Of a stretch of DNA of 6,819 nt, positions 6,159-6,819 are shown one piece after another; the first letter of the stretch is position 1, and every line of letters starts with the position of its first letter. A program made the translations under genes and the position numbers. Below the pieces are notes generated by a model. The model was not told the origin of the DNA and searched no databases. It saw only the letters and a program-made list of their open reading frames with translations. This DNA is from Pseudomonadota bacterium (GTDB lineage Bacteria; Desulfobacterota; JADFVX01): NCBI GenBank assembly GCA_015222555.1, contig JADFVM010000041.1, positions 1 through 6,819 of the forward strand. Reading direction: 5' to 3'.

Positions 6159-6164
6159 AGGAGA
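6158..6164 (+). promoter_or_regulatory. Ribosome binding site of secF overlapping the secD stop
   Basis: GAGGAGA begins on the last base of the secD stop codon and ends 2 nt before ATG 6167. The close packing favours translational coupling of secD and secF, which are needed in matching amounts. Confidence 0.75.
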
Positions 6165-6166
6165 CT

Positions 6167-6819
6167 ATGGAGTTTATTAAATCAGGTACTAATGTAGATT
6201 TTTTGGGAAAGAGGCGACTTACACTCATCTTTTCCCTTGCTTTAATTATTATAACCTTTGCCTCCCTGATCTATAAAAAAGGGCCAAACTACGGCATCGA
6301 TTTTTCAGGCGGAACACAGGTTATTGTGAAATTCAAGGATGACGTGACCAGCTCTAATCTCAGGGAGTCCCTTAAAGCGATTGATCTAGGGGATATGCTA
6401 GTGCAAAACTTCGGTGATGAGAAGGGCGAATTCCTTATCAGGATTGAAAGGGGAGTCGGTGATCAAAAGAGATTGTCCCTCACCATAAGGGAACACCTGA
6501 ATAACACCTTTGGCGCAGATAAATACGAAGTCCAAAGTATAGAGATGGTGGGACCACAGGTCGGTGGCGACCTGAAAAATAAAGCCTTGATGGCCATCAT
6601 CTACGCCATGGTCGGCATCCTCATCTATGTTTCTGTCAGATTTGAATTCAGATATGCCGTTGGCGCCATCGTTGCCATCTTGCATGATGTCATTATTACA
6701 GTAGGCGCTTTTTCTATCACTAACTATGAGATATCCCTTTCTGTTGTCGCTGCCATTCTGGCCGTCATCGGTTATTCACTTAATGACACGATTATCGTTT
6801 ATGACCGTATCAGAGAAAA
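6167..6819 (+). CDS. secF: Protein translocase subunit SecF, 3' end cut off by the window
   Basis: SecF is the smaller partner of SecD in the SecDF complex of the inner membrane. The window holds 217 codons plus two bases and no stop; complete SecF proteins have about 300-320 residues, so roughly the last third is missing because the window ends. The start MEFIKSGTNVDFLGKRR is typical. Helix 1 spans about 18-36, followed by YGIDFSGGTQV (42-52), a small periplasmic domain (about 53-130), VGPQVGGDLK (128-137) and helices at about 139-157, 161-184 and 190-211. The signature IGYSLNDTIIVYDRIRE (201-217) is present. D207 in the NDT motif is the candidate for the conserved transport aspartate. ATG 6167 is 8 bp after secD with a ribosome binding site overlapping the secD stop. 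No frameshift is seen. Confidence 0.96.
   Translation, partial: MEFIKSGTNVDFLGKRRLTLIFSLALIIITFASLIYKKGPNYGIDFSGGTQVIVKFKDDVTSSNLRESLKAIDLGDMLVQNFGDEKGEFLIRIERGVGDQKRLSLTIREHLNNTFGADKYEVQSIEMVGPQVGGDLKNKALMAIIYAMVGILIYVSVRFEFRYAVGAIVAILHDVIITVGAFSITNYEISLSVVAAILAVIGYSLNDTIIVYDRIRE

Overview
The window looks like a chromosomal housekeeping segment from a Gram-negative bacterium. All genes lie on the + strand in the order DUF2065 - SpoIID-family lipoprotein - queA - tgt - yajC - secD - secF. The queA-tgt-yajC-secD-secF order is widely conserved in proteobacteria and related phyla. A SpoIID/LytB-domain protein carried as a lipoprotein just upstream, together with moderate base composition, points to the Desulfobacterota (former Deltaproteobacteria) or a neighbouring phylum. 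That placement is inference; no rRNA or other phylogenetic marker is present.

Layout. Positions 1-269 hold no convincing gene but carry two imperfect inverted repeats that look like dispersed intergenic elements. Positions 270-1606 carry a 68-residue two-helix membrane protein (DUF2065/YjeT type) and, 5 bp later, a 374-residue SpoIID/LytB-domain protein with a lipoprotein signal. queA follows (best start ATG 1664, end 2683). A 188 bp gap with another inverted repeat precedes tgt (2872-3996). A 207 bp gap then holds a 29 bp perfect inverted repeat and the leader of the Sec genes: yajC (4204-4557), secD (4584-6158) and secF (6167 to beyond the right edge).

How the genes work together. Tgt exchanges guanine-34 of GUN-anticodon tRNAs for preQ1, and QueA then adds the cyclopentyl precursor from S-adenosylmethionine to give epoxyqueuosine, so the pair covers the two central tRNA-level steps of queuosine synthesis. 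YajC, SecD and SecF form the accessory complex of the SecYEG translocon that uses the proton motive force to help pull proteins across the inner membrane. The SpoIID-type lipoprotein is probably an envelope peptidoglycan enzyme or glycan-strand binder, not a sporulation factor.

Translation signals split into two groups. The three Sec genes have clear purine-rich ribosome binding sites, while the four upstream genes have weak or no recognisable ones. I found no undescribed multi-gene system. The most notable non-coding signal is the set of different palindromic repeats in the three longer gaps, two of which flank tgt.
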